Notes: generated by a model from the letters alone, not told the origin. Shown: positions 21,110-33,260, numbered from the stretch's first letter. The stretch is DNA of 64,000 nucleotides from Haemonchus contortus (GCA_000469685.2 LS997563.1:13679440-13743439); one strand, 5' to 3'. Numbers and translations: made by a program.

Positions 21110-21520
21110 AAAAGATGCAACCGGGTGACGGAGGTTCTCCTCGATTCCCCACGTTCGCTTTGCGGCAGTTTTCAGTTGTCTCATGGTTACAAACTGCAAT
21201 TACCGTACTCAGACCGCCTCTCGGTCAATTGATAGGACACGATATTTTTTGTTTGGTTTTCATTGTTTCTTTCTGATTCGTTTTTGTTTTGTTGTTTATA
21301 AGACTTGATTGTTCAAAATGACACCTTCTCTATTATTGACGACCGAAACCGCCTTGGGATTGAAGAAAGTGACCAGCAAACGTTAATAATTAAAGGACTG
21401 CCTAGCCAACAGATTGTGCGCTCTAATCATCCATCGCACATCTGCGATACGCGGCGGTGCGGTACAAGCGCGACGCGGTGTTCGGGGAAAAGATATCGGA
21501 CCCATTACAACTTCTACAGC
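21110..21520 (+). repeat. GC-rich dispersed repeat R5, long copy b
   Basis: Same-orientation partner of 20330-20770, about 780 bp downstream. Blocks include CAATTGATAGGACACGATAT, AGACTTGATTGTTCAAAATG, CATCGCACATCTGCGATACG and GTGTTCGGGGAAAAGATAT. The divergence suggests an old local duplication or two insertions. Confidence 0.75.
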
Positions 21521-21524
21521 TCTT

Positions 21525-22565
21525 GCACATTGAGAACTCGTTCGTCCTGGGTGTGTAGTCGGCGTTTTCCAAACTGATAGCGTCCCTTTTTTATCACGTT
21601 CCTTTACGAGCGGGAACGGCACGGGGCTTGCGCTGCTCTGTGGTTCAAAACCTTCAAATGAAACCAAAAACCTTGTATGGTTAGCTAGATTTATTGCCGC
21701 TGGGATAGCAATGACTAGCTCACGATATCGCCTTATTTCCGTTGCATGTTGAAAATCAATTAGCTGCCATAGAAATGCCAGTTAGCAACAGAATACCGAC
21801 TAGTCTCAGGGCTGATAATTTCCTGCATTGCTGCATAATTCTCACCTTCCGCTTTTGTAGTGCTTCTATTTCGTTGTAGTCCGTAGGGGCGCTCTTTTCG
21901 AGATGTAGGCTCTTTTGAAGGTCCACAACGCATTACGTGAAGTCCGATTGGAGATATCGGTAGCTCCCACTGTGGGTTCAGTGTGGGAAGTGGATTTTTC
22001 TCATTGGTACAGGTGCCCTAAGAGCATTGGACAATGGACATTCTATGCACCGAACATACATATGGGAAGGTCCACTTTCCACACATTTTCTTACAAGTAT
22101 CAAGCAACCTCTACATTGGGGAATACATCCAATGATGCGAGGAGAAGGCGATGAAATTCAGTCTGAATTCCCTCAAGGAACTTGCCCCACATCCCATTTA
22201 ACCCTTCCAGCAACCACTGTACTTCATTTCTAGTAAAAGAGAATACAATACGCGTCATACCCCTGACTATGCGTGCGTGATAGTGCTTCACCTGTCACCA
22301 CAATACTCGACAACCAAAGCGGAGCCGAACCCATAAGTCCATAAAGGGCAGATTTTTTGAGAGGTTTCTTCAGGAACATATTGCCTTCAGGCCTCACCCA
22401 TTGATATTTCATCTTTCGCTATCCTTCTTCCGACTGGATGGATGACTGTACTACTAAAGAAGAATACCTAGAATCGGTTGACCGTCACTCACCTCCGGCG
22501 CTCCTGCGTCGCTTGTTTGATAAAAGATATGTATATGTAGCCTCACCAGATTGGCGATTTATGAA
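21525..22565. other. Unassigned, with a possible SINE head fragment
   Basis: At 22255-22300 (minus) ACTATGCGTGCGTGATAGTG resembles the SINE head at 47110-47150. No gene was recognised in the rest. Confidence 0.35.
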
Positions 22566-22574
22566 CAAAGACTT

Positions 22575-22647
22575 CAGTCTCGGACGGGACTTGAACCTGT
22601 ACTCGTGCCTTCCGGGCACCGTGCTCTACCCTTACACTACTGAGACC
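22575..22647 (-). repeat. tRNA-like sequence or tRNA pseudogene
   Basis: On the minus strand it folds as a near-cloverleaf. The acceptor stem GTCTCAG/CCGAGAC has one mismatch; the D stem is GTGT/GCAC; the T arm is ACAGG-TTCAAGT-CCCGT with one mismatch. The anticodon stem has only four good pairs, the anticodon would be GGA, and position 33 is C instead of U. These faults argue against a working tRNA. Similar sequences at 14015 and 55745 suggest a tRNA-derived repeat. Confidence 0.5.
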
Positions 22648-22654
22648 ACGCTTG

Positions 22655-23005
22655 CCCTCGCCTTCTTGATGTCTTATATGCTATAGCTTATCAGCACTCA
22701 CTCGTACAATGTGTTGAGCCGATCGGCCAATATCGGCCGATATGTGCAGTAATGGGCCCGATATCACCTCCACTGTTGAACTAACTCAACATCTGAGGTA
22801 GTTGAGACAGGAAAGATATTGTCGTGAACGAAACCGCTGTCATGTCGTTTGGTAGGCCCTGAAGAACATAAAAGCATTGGCGCTGGATTTCCGTGATGCA
22901 ATAAAAATAGCAAGTAGCAATAAAAACAAACCATACCCATTCAAAAGAGTGGTTCCACTCAAGTCAGAGTCTGCGGTGCCTCTGTTTTGCATCGTTCATG
23001 GTCTG
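22655..23005. other. No gene recognised
   Basis: It contains a perfect 14-bp palindrome ATATCGGCCGATAT at 22730-22743 and nothing else of note. Confidence 0.5.
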
Positions 23006-23007
23006 GT

Positions 23008-23178
23008 GGACCCTCCGATCGTCCTTATCGGGAGAACCCATAAGATAGCCTTTCTTTCCTTCGAAGTTCCCATTGGAGCCGCCACACTTTCAGCCGGACT
23101 TCCCAAGGGAAGTTCGGCTGAAAGTGTGGCGGCTGCAATGGTTCCCCGACGATTGTACGATTGTGTGAGGGTCCCTAG
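23008..23178. repeat. Foldback palindrome with 2-nt loop
   Basis: The core 23071-23138 is a 33-bp near-perfect hairpin (GCCGCCACACTTTCAGCCGG against CCGGCTGAAAGTGTGGCGGC with single changes) around ACTTCCCAAGGGAAGT. Weaker pairing extends out to GGACCCTC at 23008 and GAGGGTCC at about 23175. I do not see a clear target duplication. Confidence 0.75.
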
Positions 23179-23179
23179 T

Positions 23180-23515
23180 CTTTGTTTTTTCAAAGGGGAC
23201 AAAAACTCCGCATTCTCTCTGTTTTTGCATGTGCATGAGAAACCCCATTATCCTTTCCATTATTCTTCTCTGCGTAGAGCGACACTGGTAGCATGCTCAC
23301 AGAGTTCGTCCCACCGAGTCTAAGTCTCTGAGGAGTAAGTTGGAGCTGGAAGGGTAGCAGAATCGGAAAGACGGACTCACAGCCGAATGTTTTTGTATTC
23401 TTCTCCAATCCCCGTGATATTTCCAAACACTTCGCCTGCCGCTCCTTTCCATGAACACGGCTTCATCGTTCATTACTTCGACTTCTCAAGAAGGACAGCC
23501 ATGAGAAAGTACCGG
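23180..23515. other. No gene recognised
   Basis: No supported feature; the 148-codon frame at 22877-23323 runs through the palindrome and is not credible. Confidence 0.45.
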
Positions 23516-23519
23516 TTAG

Positions 23520-24027
23520 AGGCACAGTTAACGATAATTTTGAGGTACCTTTTTTGAGTTGAAAAGCGGAAGTATTGATGTAGAGGAGTACATCGATGGC
23601 GAAGAAAGCGAGAAATCATCCTACTTCCGAGCTTTTCAAAATTAGTGGAGCAATAGGTTGTGCGAGATCATCGTGATGGTAACGGCATGTATGGGATGCC
23701 TGGACGAGATTTAAGTTGCTACCGTTGCCCAAAGAGATAACTACATCAAGCCGAAATTGTCCGAAAGTACCTTTCACAGTCGCCAAGGTTTATGACATGC
23801 TGTTTGAACTTCCTACATGGGAGTCTCTTGAGATAGTGCAGCCTTTACGAAGCTGTTGAAACTCGTCCACGATGGGTGTGGCATTCACACGATACAACCT
23901 CTGGTTCCTTATTGTGCATTATCTAGGACGTTTTTGGCCCTCTTAAGTACAGGTATGGTCTAAGGGGAAGCCTCGAACTCCTACTATAGGAAAATCTCAA
24001 AAACCGTTTTTATCGTGAACTTTGCCT
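23520..24027 (-). mobile_element. TTAA MITE, copy E, inverted (508 bp)
   Basis: It starts AGGCACAGTTAACGATAATT and ends TTTATCGTGAACTTTGCCT. The interior is the reverse complement of the 7007 and 29382 copies (TTGAACTTCCTACATGGG, GAAACTCGTCC). The flanking targets have decayed to TTAG and TCAA. Confidence 0.85.
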
Positions 24028-24029
24028 TC

Positions 24030-25080
24030 AACCTTTTCCGTCAGGTATGCTTTTCAGAGCTCTGGAGATCTTTCAGGCTTGCTCTTTGCAGTAGTTCCGA
24101 TATAGAAAATGAAAACGTTCTTGGTTATAGCGCATGCACGATTTTTCAGTCCACCCTCATTCCAGTTTAGAGCATCTATCTATTCATTGCATTCGTTTCA
24201 GAACAGAAGCCAGTGTTCGCGTGATTGCTGCTTGTGTTGCTCCTTCCAAACCAATGGCCGGCAGTCACACCTCCTTGAAGTGTAGGCAACATATGTGGAA
24301 CATGTCGTTTTGCACTTTGTTCTACAGTATTGATTCTTCTTTTTAATGAGGTTTCCTAAATGGGAATCCCATCCGACGCATAATTTCAAAGAGCTGAAAT
24401 TCATCCATGAAGACTACACTGCTGTCGTCTCTCAGAAATCGGCGGAATTAATTTTACCCAATGAATTCTGTACCGCATTTTAAAAAGAATTCAAAGACCA
24501 CATTGTCTTTTTCAAAAAAGCTCATCCTAGGTCGTCCTAATGGAAAACATGGATTTCTGATTGATTCATTTTTATCCGAAGTCGTCTGCACTTTACTTTC
24601 TACGAGCTTAATTTCGGGATGGACAAAGGGTACGTACGAGGGAACTTCAAATATTCTCCGTAATAAACTACAGTTGTGGGAATGCAACATGAACATCAGC
24701 GACTTACTGGGGGTGGGATTTCTAGATGGGCTTCAAAAAAGGAAGAACAGGTCTTGGGTTATACAAATCCTTCCCTTCATTAATTCACTGTGTAGCAAGG
24801 GACTTTGAAAGCAAGTAACATGACAGAATGTTCATTCAACCTACGGGAAGTTCCTCACGCGACTCTTTGCATTTGTCTGGGTACATAAAGGAACAATGAA
24901 AGTTGTGAAAGTCTCGTCTGCGAGGAGCTAGTAAGCAGAACAAAGTGTGCGAAGTAGCTAAATACGAGACTTCTGGGACAGTTTTCCTCAATCTGACACA
25001 ACTAACTGCTTGTACAACTTCATGTGAAAGCAGTCAACATAATTACCCAGTATTTAGAACACTTTATTGCGCTTCAGTGG
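24030..25080. other. No gene recognised
   Basis: A 115-codon plus frame (24461-24808) and an 80-codon minus frame (24454-24696) cover the same bases. Neither shows a domain. Confidence 0.4.
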
Positions 25081-25980
25081 TCATAGTGTCCAAGAATAGG
25101 GTGAACCACTAGATCCCGTACTCTCCGAGCGTCTTCCAAGCTTCGATTTATACCCCGTCACTTTCACTAAACAGATCTTCCCCGTCTCTCGATGGTCCTC
25201 ACCCAGAGTGCGATGTAGCCAACCTCTGCCTCTATTTTGATCTCTTTGAAATTCGTTCTTCTGAGATATTCTTTCCACCTGCGCCCGACCTCACCAGGCT
25301 TTTTCAGTATTGCTCCGTTGCTATCCTTTACATACCACACTACAGACTTCTTAGGTAGCCCGACGACGTCAATCGAGCTGGTAGACAATCATGTATCCTT
25401 CTCGACCGTCGGTCTTCTTTTACAAGGCACCATTTTTGTTATCCCTGTTTTCTCTTTGGAAGGCCTAACGTCTTTTGCAATTTCTGTGGACTCTTCGACT
25501 TCACCGCTCCAGAGTCATGCTGCCTTTTCTCCTTTGAATCCTAACGCGTCCCACCCAGTGCTTCTTTAGCACAGTGCAGGAGCAGGATGGCCTCCAATAC
25601 GTTACATTATGCTTGCTGTAGCGGTACTTGAGGATCTGGAAGACCGGCTACCAGAATCCCTCCCTTAAGGCCTTTTCTGGGTGTAGCATCCACAACCGAA
25701 TTTTCCGCTCTGTTGTCACTACTGTTTCTTTTTGTGTTCCATGGTTATGTTTGCTAGAAGAGGCCAGGCTCCGGAGCCAATTCTTAACTATGCAGTACCT
25801 TGATGCCCTTTGAATTATTAGGGGACGATTTTTTTTGGGCACATGGGCGATTTCCCTTTGCCCCGCTCCACTGCTGCACATCACCCTCTGAGACTGCTTT
25901 TGAGAAATGTGCTGCAGACTGCCATTTGGTGGGCTGTGGCCAGGTCGAAGACTTAACCTCATTCTTCTTTTCTGCCACCT
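25081..25980 (-). pseudogene. Possible retroelement ORF relic
   Basis: Several minus-strand frames follow one another here (25784-25978, 25648-25962, 25167-25388, 25081-25278). The segment VWYVKDSNGAILKKPGEV followed by RRWKEYL resembles the spacer before the reverse transcriptase domain of nematode LINEs, where a 'D.NG.I.....V..RW..Y' pattern is usual. I see no RT motif downstream on the same strand. The call is tentative. Confidence 0.3.
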
Positions 25981-25984
25981 ATTC

Positions 25985-28900
25985 CTCCGGCTCTATGAAT
26001 TTTTCTAGGCCTCTTCGTGCACTGCCAATCTGACAATTAGGATTACTCGCTATGGTTTGATAGTCACCAACCTTCGTTATTGCCACATCATTCCTTCGGT
26101 GTAGTCGTAGTACAGCTTGACACCATTCCCAATTCCCTGAGTTTCTCCTTTCCAGCATTTATACTGAAAGATTAGGATACGGATGTTTCCGAGCTTCATA
26201 AAATCGGCAATATCCAAAGACTTCCCTGCAAGCAATCCAAACTTTAGAGCTCCATTCCGAAGTGACCTCTTTTACAGAGGTAGTTCACTACTCGGTAATC
26301 TCGCATTGCCCGCGGAAATCTGGCGTTTTCAGTTGCGCCAGCGCCACTTCTAGCGCCACTTCCGAGTGACGTCCTAGTCTTTGTACTGTTCTCTGGAAAG
26401 ACTATGTGCGTTGTTGTTGCCAGAATATTTCTCCATAAGCCGGCCTGTCATCCTGGGCCTGACGCCACTTTTGTAATTTTTGCAGGCGTGGTCTTTGCCT
26501 TTTCAGGGACCTATTCGTGGTCTCTCTCAATCCTTCGAGTCTCATTCCTTCCATTCGACAGTTGCAAATAGGTTACCAAGTGGGGATACTGTCCCATCTA
26601 CTCTGAATTCTCATAGATTCTCGAAGCAAAGGTAGTACGAAATGATGTCAGGGGCACTGGAGATTCGTTAAGGTTTCCGAGGTCCTAGGTGGAAATGTGG
26701 AAAGGTCCTATGAAAGGAGTTGCATTATGTGAAAGGAGTAACGAAAATGTTTATAGTTCGAGAACAAAAAATTCGTGAAGAACAGTGAATTGACCGTGTT
26801 AGAAGTGCAAGCGACTATGCGTCAAACACTGGACTTATCTGTTGGTGACCGACTAATCTACGAGATTTTAGGATAGTCAGATTGAAAACCAGTCGCGTTC
26901 ACAATATTCGAAGGTCTTTTATGTATATGTATTTCTCTCCCTGTTGCCCCCATTTCTGGTCACGACGGCTTTTGAGACTGCCAATGGGAAGCTGAAGTAG
27001 TTACTGGTAAGAAATCGGATAAAAACTCACGCTTTTTAGTAAAAGGAAGGGTTAATTAGTAAAAGGAAGGGTCAAACTACGCAGCAGTCTTTGAGATAAT
27101 TCCAGACTTGTAGCGATAGCTCGATCGCAGGAGTTCAAAATGCGTACTTTTGTTGCAACAATTCATCAGTCTGATATTTACCAATTTGTTGTTGCTCCTT
27201 GGAGAAGTGTTTTGTCCGGCTGCAGAATAGATTCCATCATTGACGATGCGTTCCCCAAATTTGTCGCCCACTCAGATTGGAAATGCAATAACACGGCACT
27301 CGTAACTGAATATCCTCCAGCTCCTATTTTGGGGCAAGAAGAGTCTATTTTTAGATAGCAGTCTTTTTTCCAATCTACATCTCTCTTGACTGGATCGGCT
27401 GAGAATAGAGCGAAGACTTGTGGTTGTTGAACTAAAACGAAGCATCATTCCTACATATCTGAAATCCTGAAAGTGATCAGGATTTTCTCCAGTCTTACTT
27501 GCCTTACCTTAGGACCATCCAGCTTTCCTTATCTCATAGAAGGAAAGTAGAAAAGTCATCATTTATATGATAAAGGAACCGTTGTTATTCTCAAAGCTAC
27601 CAAACATAATGGGAGAGTATTGCCGGGGGTTGGACATTAGATCTTGCAGAGTTAGACTCCATTGAGTATCCAGGAGTTGAAAATTTCTTGTCTGCTTTGT
27701 TCCTTCTCGAGTGCCTTTTCATACCAGCACTGATTTCTACACTGTCTTGGGGCCTGTGCGTATCTCAGGCAACAATGGCTACTTCGAACGGCTCATCCCT
27801 ACGCAGGGTCACACAATTTTTCCAGCAGTATCGGTGTGCTCAAGACCCCGGTGTGAAATTTCACCAAAATTCAAATAACTCATAGCAATTTTGAGGACCA
27901 CCTTGGCGAGGTCACTCACACCATAGGGACGCATGTGTTGGATGCCTATGTTGAAGATCTGCTGCCCAAGCCGGGGAAGGGGGAGAAGGAGGGGAGAGCA
28001 AGGGGCGAGGGGCTTAAAACATCAAGTTTTGTGTAAAACTGATGAGCCAACCAACTGTTTTAAAGTGTAAGGCTTTATCTAGGCTTTGGCACTCCGTGTC
28101 GTCTACGTTTCATCACTGAACCATGACGAGAACGACTTTAAAGTTCTTTATGAGGCCATGAAGAAATTGTTCTGGACCCATCGACTTCGTCCATAATTCT
28201 TGATAAAGAGTCGAAGGAAAATTTGGCTGTTGGAGTGAGTCCTAAGGGGTTTTCTTCCTGAATACACCCAGAATACCCAGAATAGGGTGAAATAAGCAGG
28301 CTAGCACTGCTCGGGTTCATCATTTAAGCCGACAACGATCATGGTAAGCTCCTTTTGCACTACAGAACGAAAATCTTCGAATATGGGCTCGATTTGGCCC
28401 TCAAAGGCGTGGTTTCTGCCCTGGATCAGTCATGCAGTCAATGTCCTTCATTGCTTTGTAGGTGGAAAAGGGTCAGGAGTTTCTTGATTCAAGCAACTTT
28501 AGGGTAAGATGAAGTCCCGAAGTTTGAATGGAATCGAAGATGGAGGAGGGTGCCACTCATGTCACATATGAAAAGAATAAGATACCCGGATCCTCCACCT
28601 GGCCAAATAAGGCCATCAGGCCTAGCGCAGACCGTCTGAGTGCTTCGGAACGTCAAACGAAAGACTGCCGCTTCTTTATAAATTAAATCATTAAATTAGT
28701 GCCCCTCAACCGAGATGGCTCAACGGTTTGCAACGGTTAGTTATAAATGGGAAGGAGGCGCTGCTGCAGTTCGCTTGATGAATTGGATAACTAACGAGAC
28801 GGCAGATGACAAGCGACTTTTAAGAATAAGGCTAAAATATGATGACAATCGTGTGCCTGATTGCATATTTTTCTATCCGGTCGTTTAACCCCATGGGATT

Positions 28901-29377
28901 ACCCAGTAAGTCCAAATAATCCGCATAAGCCTATCTGGAAGCCCAGCCATTATTCGGTCCCATAGCAGCCAGCATTCACGAGCCGATGTTGTTACGTAAA
29001 CAATCTGTGGAAGAGGAAGGGGAGGATTTGTATTCGTCGACTGCGCCCACAACGTTGGGATCCAAGTTGGTCTCACTGGCACACAGACCAAATCAGGCGT
29101 GCTGTTGTTTCTGGTGCCTCCTGGAAGCTCTCAACGCCTGCCTCCATGAGAGGTCCCCTAATTTTTGAAACTTTTCAGCTCATCTCATGAGCGTCGTCTC
29201 TCGTATGCCGCTACCATCATTCTTTCTCCATTCGGGATAGGAGGGTTAAACAAATTGTTGGGAATTCAGGTACTAAGTTTTTCCAATGATGGCAGTCTTT
29301 TATTGCTTGTGGACACGATAATTAGTAACAGCGACCTTTTAGAAAAGAGTAAACTCTTGGTGGAACGCAGCCCAATC
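25985..29377. other. Long stretch without recognised genes
   Basis: It contains a direct repeat TTAGTAAAAGGAAGGGT at 27038-27054 and again at 27058-27074, and a purine-rich G-run stretch at about 27973-28012. Short frames on both strands have no domains. No family member from elsewhere in the window was matched. Confidence 0.4.
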
Positions 29378-29381
29378 TTAA

Positions 29382-29888
29382 AGGCACGGTTCACGATAAA
29401 TATGGTTTCTGAGATTACCCCCACAGGATGAATTTGAGGCCCCCGCGTATACCATATCTAGCACTATAAGGTCGGAAAACGGCCTAGTTAGGGAGTTATG
29501 AAGGCGCAAAGATTGGCCCGTGTGCATCCTCGGACGAGTTTCACCGGCACTATAGAGGCTGCGCCGATCACAAGGGAACCCATGTAGGAAGTTCAAACAA
29601 CTTGTCATGACCAATAGCGTCAGTGGAACACAGTTCTGTACAGTTTTGGCCTGATGTAATCAGCTCTTTGCGCAATAACAACGACTGGAATCTCGTCCGA
29701 ATACCCCTTCCTTGTTATTTCCGTCATGGCAATCTCGTCCAACCTCTATTTTTCCTGCTTTTGAGAAGCCGTTTTTCTCGGAATTAGCGAAATCTCTCGC
29801 TTCCTTCACTACCGATGAACTATTCCCAATCTATACTTCCGCTTTTCGATTAAAAACGGGTACCTCAAAATTATCGTGAACTGTGCCT
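29382..29888 (+). mobile_element. TTAA MITE, copy C (507 bp)
   Basis: It has perfect TTAA flanks at 29378-29381 and 29889-29892. The ends are AGGCACGGTTCACGATAA and TTATCGTGAACTGTGCCT. It is the best-preserved copy of subfamily 1, closely matching 7007-7515 throughout. It has no coding capacity. Confidence 0.92.
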
Positions 29889-29889
29889 T

Positions 29890-30575
29890 TAAATCAGAAG
29901 TATTAGGTGGCTAGTACTAGAAGCCTTTGCGTGTCTGAGTTTAATCGAAATCGTGACGTCTCTCAGAAAAGTGCTCAGAGCTGAGGAGCACTTCACCCCT
30001 TTTATTCGAGGAAACATATGGCCCAACATTGGCTTCTTACGTAGATATTGCTACGACCCATTGCAAAAACAGCAATGAAACGAAGTGCACGCCCGAGCTT
30101 CCTCTCTGAGCGTCGTTCCAAAACCGAGTTTTTCGTCGAAATCTCCCGGATTGTAAATAAACTAGTGAGCTGTGCATTCCTAAACAGTTGACTGGGCTTC
30201 AAGCCGTGGCAGTGCACTTTCCCGTGTTTCCAAACTGGCACATCTTGAAGGTTTGGAAAGCTCCTTGTTTTCAGTTCTGTGCTGTAGCCACCTCCTCATC
30301 ACCAGCAGCAGTCTCTAGCAGTTGCCCATTAGAAACCATACGAAGGAGACGGATAACGCGATGGCTGTGCTCTTCAAGCCACATTCCATTAAAGCTCTTC
30401 ATCCCGCTGGAGTCATTTAGTCGTTAAGGAGAATGGAAACATTAGTCTGACAATCTTCCTATGCTATTTCCCAGACTCAAAACATCTACAGCCTTCAATG
30501 GAACCGAATATTCAGCACACATTTACGCTTATGCGTGGGGAACGCTGATTTCGCAAATCTGCCATTTTCCCCTCT
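29890..30575. other. No gene recognised
   Basis: No supported feature. Confidence 0.45.
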
Positions 30576-30580
30576 CACGC

Positions 30581-30686
30581 CCTTTGCTCTCTCATTTTTT
30601 GGTAAGTGGGGGTGGATGGGTAGCTACCACTTGGCTCTCCCACTGTCTTTGCTTTCTCATTTTTTGGTAAGTGGGGGTGGATGGGT
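30581..30686 (+). repeat. Two direct repeats, 65-bp period
   Basis: A 41-bp unit ending TTTTTTGGTAAGTGGGGGTG plus GATGGGT occurs at 30581-30621 and 30646-30686, with only two or three changes. A (CCTT)n run follows at 30766-30785. Confidence 0.85.
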
Positions 30687-30789
30687 GCTGGCGAAATACG
30701 ACATTTGCACTTAAGGATAGCTGACAAAATCATTGGAGGCTTTTCACCGATTGAAGCCATATCTCCTTCCTTCCTTCCTTCCTTAATAT

Positions 30790-31590
30790 CTTCTCAGGAC
30801 TTCTATCTGTTTAGGCAGTTAGTGTGATTTGATGTCTGGAAATCCATGCCGTCTCATTCACATAGGAGGAAACCGGTCTGCTCCATAAGCAGAGCCACCT
30901 GAAAAAGTAATAGGCGGATGGAACAGCCACAACAAGTAGCCTACTAGGCTTTTGTGTCTTTTGATGGGTCTGATTTCCTATCTTCTTCCACCCACTTTGA
31001 CTCGGAGAGCCGATCCGGAACTTAAGCTTTTTTACAATGTCAGAAATTAGATGATTGCTACCGAGTTTTTGTTTGTAGTGGAATAGAATGAAGGGGTTAA
31101 CATAATTATTGCTTAGAATGGAGATTCTTTATCTTAATTATGCCTATTACTTCAAAGATTTTGCACTATTAGCTATTTGCACTTAGCATCTGGGAAGCCC
31201 CTCAGTGGGAGCATGATTGTCTGCACTTCGACAATGAGCGATAGGTGCTCCGATCAGTGCCCGTTTTCTGCTCTGCTGTGGGACTACTGACGTGCTCTTC
31301 AGCTCGATAGGGACAGATTGTTTTCATGTAAAGGGCCGAACGCGGACTGAGCCAGAACCGATGTCTTCCAGTTTATCTTTTCTCACCCTTTTTCAGACCT
31401 GAAGTTTCTATTCTCCCAGATGCTTCCTCTGATCCCCTAAAATCTACTTTTTCTTCATTAAAACGATTTCTACTCTTCGCTGTCGCATACAACAAATGTA
31501 GTCCAACAATTAGGAGCGAAAACACTTTTTTCTATTTTTTTTTGTCCAATGTTTGGTTTTTATCCATTATTTATTGCTATTCCCTATCCA
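30790..31590. other. No gene recognised
   Basis: No supported feature. Confidence 0.45.
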
Positions 31591-31595
31591 TAGGG

Positions 31596-31875
31596 CAAAG
31601 GTGGCGTTGCGACAAGTGCCACACTTCACCCTCGCGTGAACACGGGTTCGAATCCCGGATCGAGTCCGCCCAGGTCAACCGAACTCTCTATCCCTCCGGT
31701 GTCCGTTATTTGGTACCATCCTCGTCCGGGAGGATGAAAGCACTGACTTGTACATCGGCATCGGCCACCGCAGTGTATTGTTATAGCCACATACGCATTC
31801 AATATGTCATTACGATTCTGAATGGAAGTCGAATGCGTGGGTGCATCCCCAGGCGGGATTGATTAACGCCCCAAG
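31596..31875 (+). repeat. tRNA-derived SINE copy S2, well preserved
   Basis: The head has box B CGGGTTCGAATCCCGGATCG at about 31643. The body includes CGTCCGGGAGGATGAAAGCA, TTGTTATAGCCACATACGCA and ATTCTGAATGGAAGTCGAAT, and it ends GGCGGGATTGATTAACGCCC. It serves as the reference copy for this family here. The tRNA-like head implies RNA polymerase III transcription and LINE-dependent movement (known for SINEs in general, inferred here). Confidence 0.85.
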
Positions 31876-31899
31876 ATTTTATCCTTTTTTTATCCTTTA

Positions 31900-32130
31900 T
31901 TCACTATTCATTGGACGTTAATCGATCCTGTCTGACGAATCGCCTCCGCACTCGACTTCTATTCAGGATCTAATGGCGTATTGAATGTGTATGTGGCCTA
32001 TGCAGTGGCTTGGACTCGGAGAGATGGAAGGTTCGGCTAACCTAAGCAAATATCTATACTGAATTCGAACCCGTGCCGTGAGTTGGAGATAGAGCTACGC
32101 TACTTGCCGCTACACCATCACCGCCACTTT
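31900..32130 (-). repeat. tRNA-derived SINE copy S3, inverted
   Basis: Reverse-complement copy: the 3' end is TTGGACGTTAATCGATCCTG, the body includes TATTCAGGATCTAATGGCGT, and the head includes TGAATTCGAACCCGTG. It lies tail to tail with S2, about 25 bp apart, so a transcript across both could form a long hairpin. Confidence 0.82.
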
Positions 32131-32134
32131 TAGA

Positions 32135-33260
32135 GCGCCAGACTATTCACTATAGCTTTATCTAGTAACGTTTTTAATGTGATCTCGATATTACTCCTGT
32201 TAAAGTGACAGCTCTATCTTTGACCATGCCCTCGTGCCCTTTGCTATTTACATATGTAGCCAAAATGGCCTTTAGTTAGTCCCAAACGTTATCAAACTGA
32301 AGTTCCCATTGCATGTACTTGGATTCGATCAAACAAGTCGAGCCTCTCACTGATATCTCGTACGTCACGGGCTCGAATCACAGGAGCTCGAAGACCTTTC
32401 CCTTTTTTCTAAAGTATTGGTGTATGATGTCACTTCACATCAGATTGTTGACGCCCACTGGGATCGGCCGGGTTTTTTCGTGAGCCGCCTTGATCATCGT
32501 AAAATGAGCCCATCAAGGAATCGATTGTGGCGTCAATTCTCATTTCATCTACCCAAGAAGCTAGCGCCATTCGAGATTTCTGTTCTATAGCTATTCACTT
32601 TACTATGCTATGCTGGGCTCATTGAATGTTGTGAATATATCTTTTTCGTTCGAAATTAGCGAACGGATACGCCCTCTACTTACCTGAACGCTAGTCAGCG
32701 GAACGGATCAGTTTGATGAGTCGCTCTTTCTAAAGTCGATCCTCTCCAAAAATTAAACAGTCTCCTATTCCACTATGAAGCCAGTAGTCGTAATACTCAG
32801 TGTATGCCAAGACCGAGAGCACAGAATTCAATTTTGACGGCCCCAATAACTGTGTTTTCGTGGCTTCCGAGTATCGCCTAATTTTGTTGCTTCCACATTG
32901 GGCTATTGAGAGTCATTGGCCGTTGGACGGAGCGGCTTTTCTACAACGTCGACCCACATCTGATTCTGAAACTTCGTTTTTCAAAAGCTTTTTCGGTACA
33001 ATCTCTATCGCTTGGTCGTAGGCGGAGGTGAAGAGGGCAAAATAAACATACCTACATATGTAGTACACGGAACGACTCGTCCATCTCATTCATCTCTTGT
33101 GGAGTCTTCACCTGTGGCGGAATGATCTAAGCTACTCCTATTGTGGAGTTCGTCCTCGCCCCCCTCATTAAATCACTGCTCACCCATAAAGAACTCTCCC
33201 GGATTTTTGCTCATAGTGACCTTTTCTATCACATACATCCTCTGAAGTGTCACTCAACTT
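32135..33260. other. No gene recognised
   Basis: No supported feature. A box-B-like GGGCTCGAATCAC at about 32370 is isolated. Confidence 0.4.

Noticed and set aside
22575..22647. Functional tRNA gene
   Set aside because: Mismatched acceptor and T stems, a poor anticodon stem and C at position 33.
22877..23323. 148-codon plus-strand frame
   Set aside because: It reads through both arms of the foldback hairpin, with an overlapping minus frame and no domain.
30581..30785. CRISPR-like array
   Set aside because: Only two repeat copies with one spacer, followed by a simple CCTT run, in a nematode-like context.
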